Of a stretch of DNA of 49,439 nucleotides, positions 48,898 to 49,439 are shown one piece after another. The notes below the pieces were generated by a model. The model did no database searches and was not told where the DNA came from. It saw only the letters and a program-made list of their open reading frames with translations. The stretch is taken from contig JABIPA010000069.1 in assembly GCA_018698675.1 (NCBI GenBank), positions 1 to 49,439 on the forward strand, in the 5' to 3' direction. Origin of the DNA: a bacterium (GTDB lineage Bacteria; Margulisbacteria; Marinamargulisbacteria; JABIPA01). How positions within the stretch are numbered: position 1 is the stretch's first letter; each line of letters opens with the position of its first letter. Made by a program: the position numbers and the translations under genes.

Positions 48898-49439
48898 CGC
48901 CCATAAAAACCACGTCACTATACTGCGGGGCCCAGACAAATTACCCGATATCAACGAATAGATCTAAAACCAACAGTCTTCATCTCGAGATAGTTCATGC
49001 TTAAAGGCCCTAAATTAATCACTATATGGTTTTCCGTACATTTAACTCAAAACTAAGAAAAGGCAAATCAAAACAATGCCCGAAGACAAATATATACGGC
49101 AACGATATTGAATTTTATTACGTTTTCTATCACTCACATGATATATACGACTTCGAGAGAAACGAATATTCTCGTCCAAATAAATAAAACAAGCGAAAAA
49201 AAGCCCAAATTCCTGAAATAGTCCAAAATTCACTAATTTAATATTCCAATAAATAAATAAATAAATAAAGAGAAGACCGCAAACAAGCACATACAAGGCT
49301 AAATCAATATCTACCACCCAGTAGACGAGACCTTCAAGCAAAAAAACATTAAGATAAAAAGACACAACGCCTAAGCAAAGCGACAGGCAAGCCCTTCAAT
49401 CAAAAAACATTAAGGTAAAAAACACAACGCCTAAGCAAA
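48898..49439. other. Right-end region without a convincing gene
   Basis: About 540 bases after the terminator. The only long frame is on minus (49042-49365, 107 residues, GTG start). It is hydrophobic in the way random T-rich sequence is, lacks a clear ribosome-binding site and matches nothing I know. It starts inside a tandem repeat. I leave it as non-coding or unknown. Confidence 0.5.
49330..49439. repeat. About 60-bp tandem repeat reaching the right edge
   Basis: Copies begin near 49330 and 49392. Both contain CCTTCAA, AAAAAACATTAAG, TAAAAA and ACACAACGCCTAAGCAAA, with small indels (offset 60 to 62 bases). The second copy is cut by the window end, so the array may continue. Confidence 0.7.

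Noticed and set aside
49042-49365. 107-residue hydrophobic minus-strand frame
   Set aside because: Starts with GTG inside a tandem repeat, has no clear ribosome-binding site or recognisable motif, and its hydrophobicity is expected from T-rich sequence.

Overview
The window is AT-rich bacterial chromosomal DNA (roughly one third G+C by eye). It uses ordinary ATG/GTG/TTG starts and Shine-Dalgarno sites. Gene content (Wzx/Wzy/Wzz-type polysaccharide export, WecA-like and WbaP/PglC-like initiating transferases, a lipoprotein M16 peptidase) suggests a Gram-negative or otherwise diderm bacterium. The ATP synthase rotor subunits carry Na+-type ligands, which fits a marine, anaerobic or fermentative lifestyle. 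I cannot assign a phylum from sequence alone. No tRNA, rRNA, CRISPR array, transposase or phage gene was seen.

Layout. (1) 1-2234, minus: a partial protein with a seven-bladed LVIVD propeller followed by a very long P-[ST]-x-x tetrapeptide repeat running off the left edge. (2) 2474-20856: a surface-polysaccharide locus on both strands. It has a WecA-like phosphoglycosyltransferase with a long extra membrane tail, an LhgO-like FAD oxidoreductase whose only in-frame start is non-canonical, a chimeric CapD/GalE-type protein, a DegT aminotransferase, a WbaP/PglC-type transferase, a WbpP/WbpO-like pair, AsnB, Wzx, Wzy, two Wzz-like proteins, two GT4 glycosyltransferases and WecB. (3) 21260-27403: a compact acyl-activation and reduction cassette. 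One ANL ligase on plus faces a tightly overlapping minus-strand operon: ACP, iron-type alcohol dehydrogenase, LuxE-like, LuxC-like, NeuD/PglD-like, MaoC-like. (4) 27721-28654: a frameshifted sugar epimerase. (5) 28735-35430, minus: housekeeping genes rsmA, mgtC-like, trpG, trpE, a GAF/degenerate-GGDEF protein and a shortened glmU, with a 100-bp tandem repeat between trpE and trpG. (6) 35554-40013: hpf (plus), then a YbgC-type thioesterase, fabG and an M16 lipoprotein peptidase (minus). (7) 40183-48841, plus: a cmoA homologue overlapping atpZ, then a full F-type ATP synthase operon (atpI-B-E-E-F-H-A-G-D-C) ending in a strong terminator. (8) The last 0.6 kb has no convincing gene and ends inside a tandem repeat.

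How the genes work together. The polysaccharide genes could make an undecaprenyl-linked repeat containing HexNAc uronic acid (WbpP-like epimerase plus WbpO-like dehydrogenase, possibly amidated by AsnB), ManNAc (WecB) and an amino sugar (DegT). Wzx/Wzy/Wzz would flip and polymerise it. The LuxC/LuxE/ACP cassette next door most plausibly supplies an unusual acyl-derived decoration, but its product is unknown. The two most notable systems are this cassette and the ATP synthase rotor. The rotor has a single-hairpin c subunit with a two-carboxylate Na+ motif beside a three-hairpin c subunit whose middle hairpin has lost both carboxylates.
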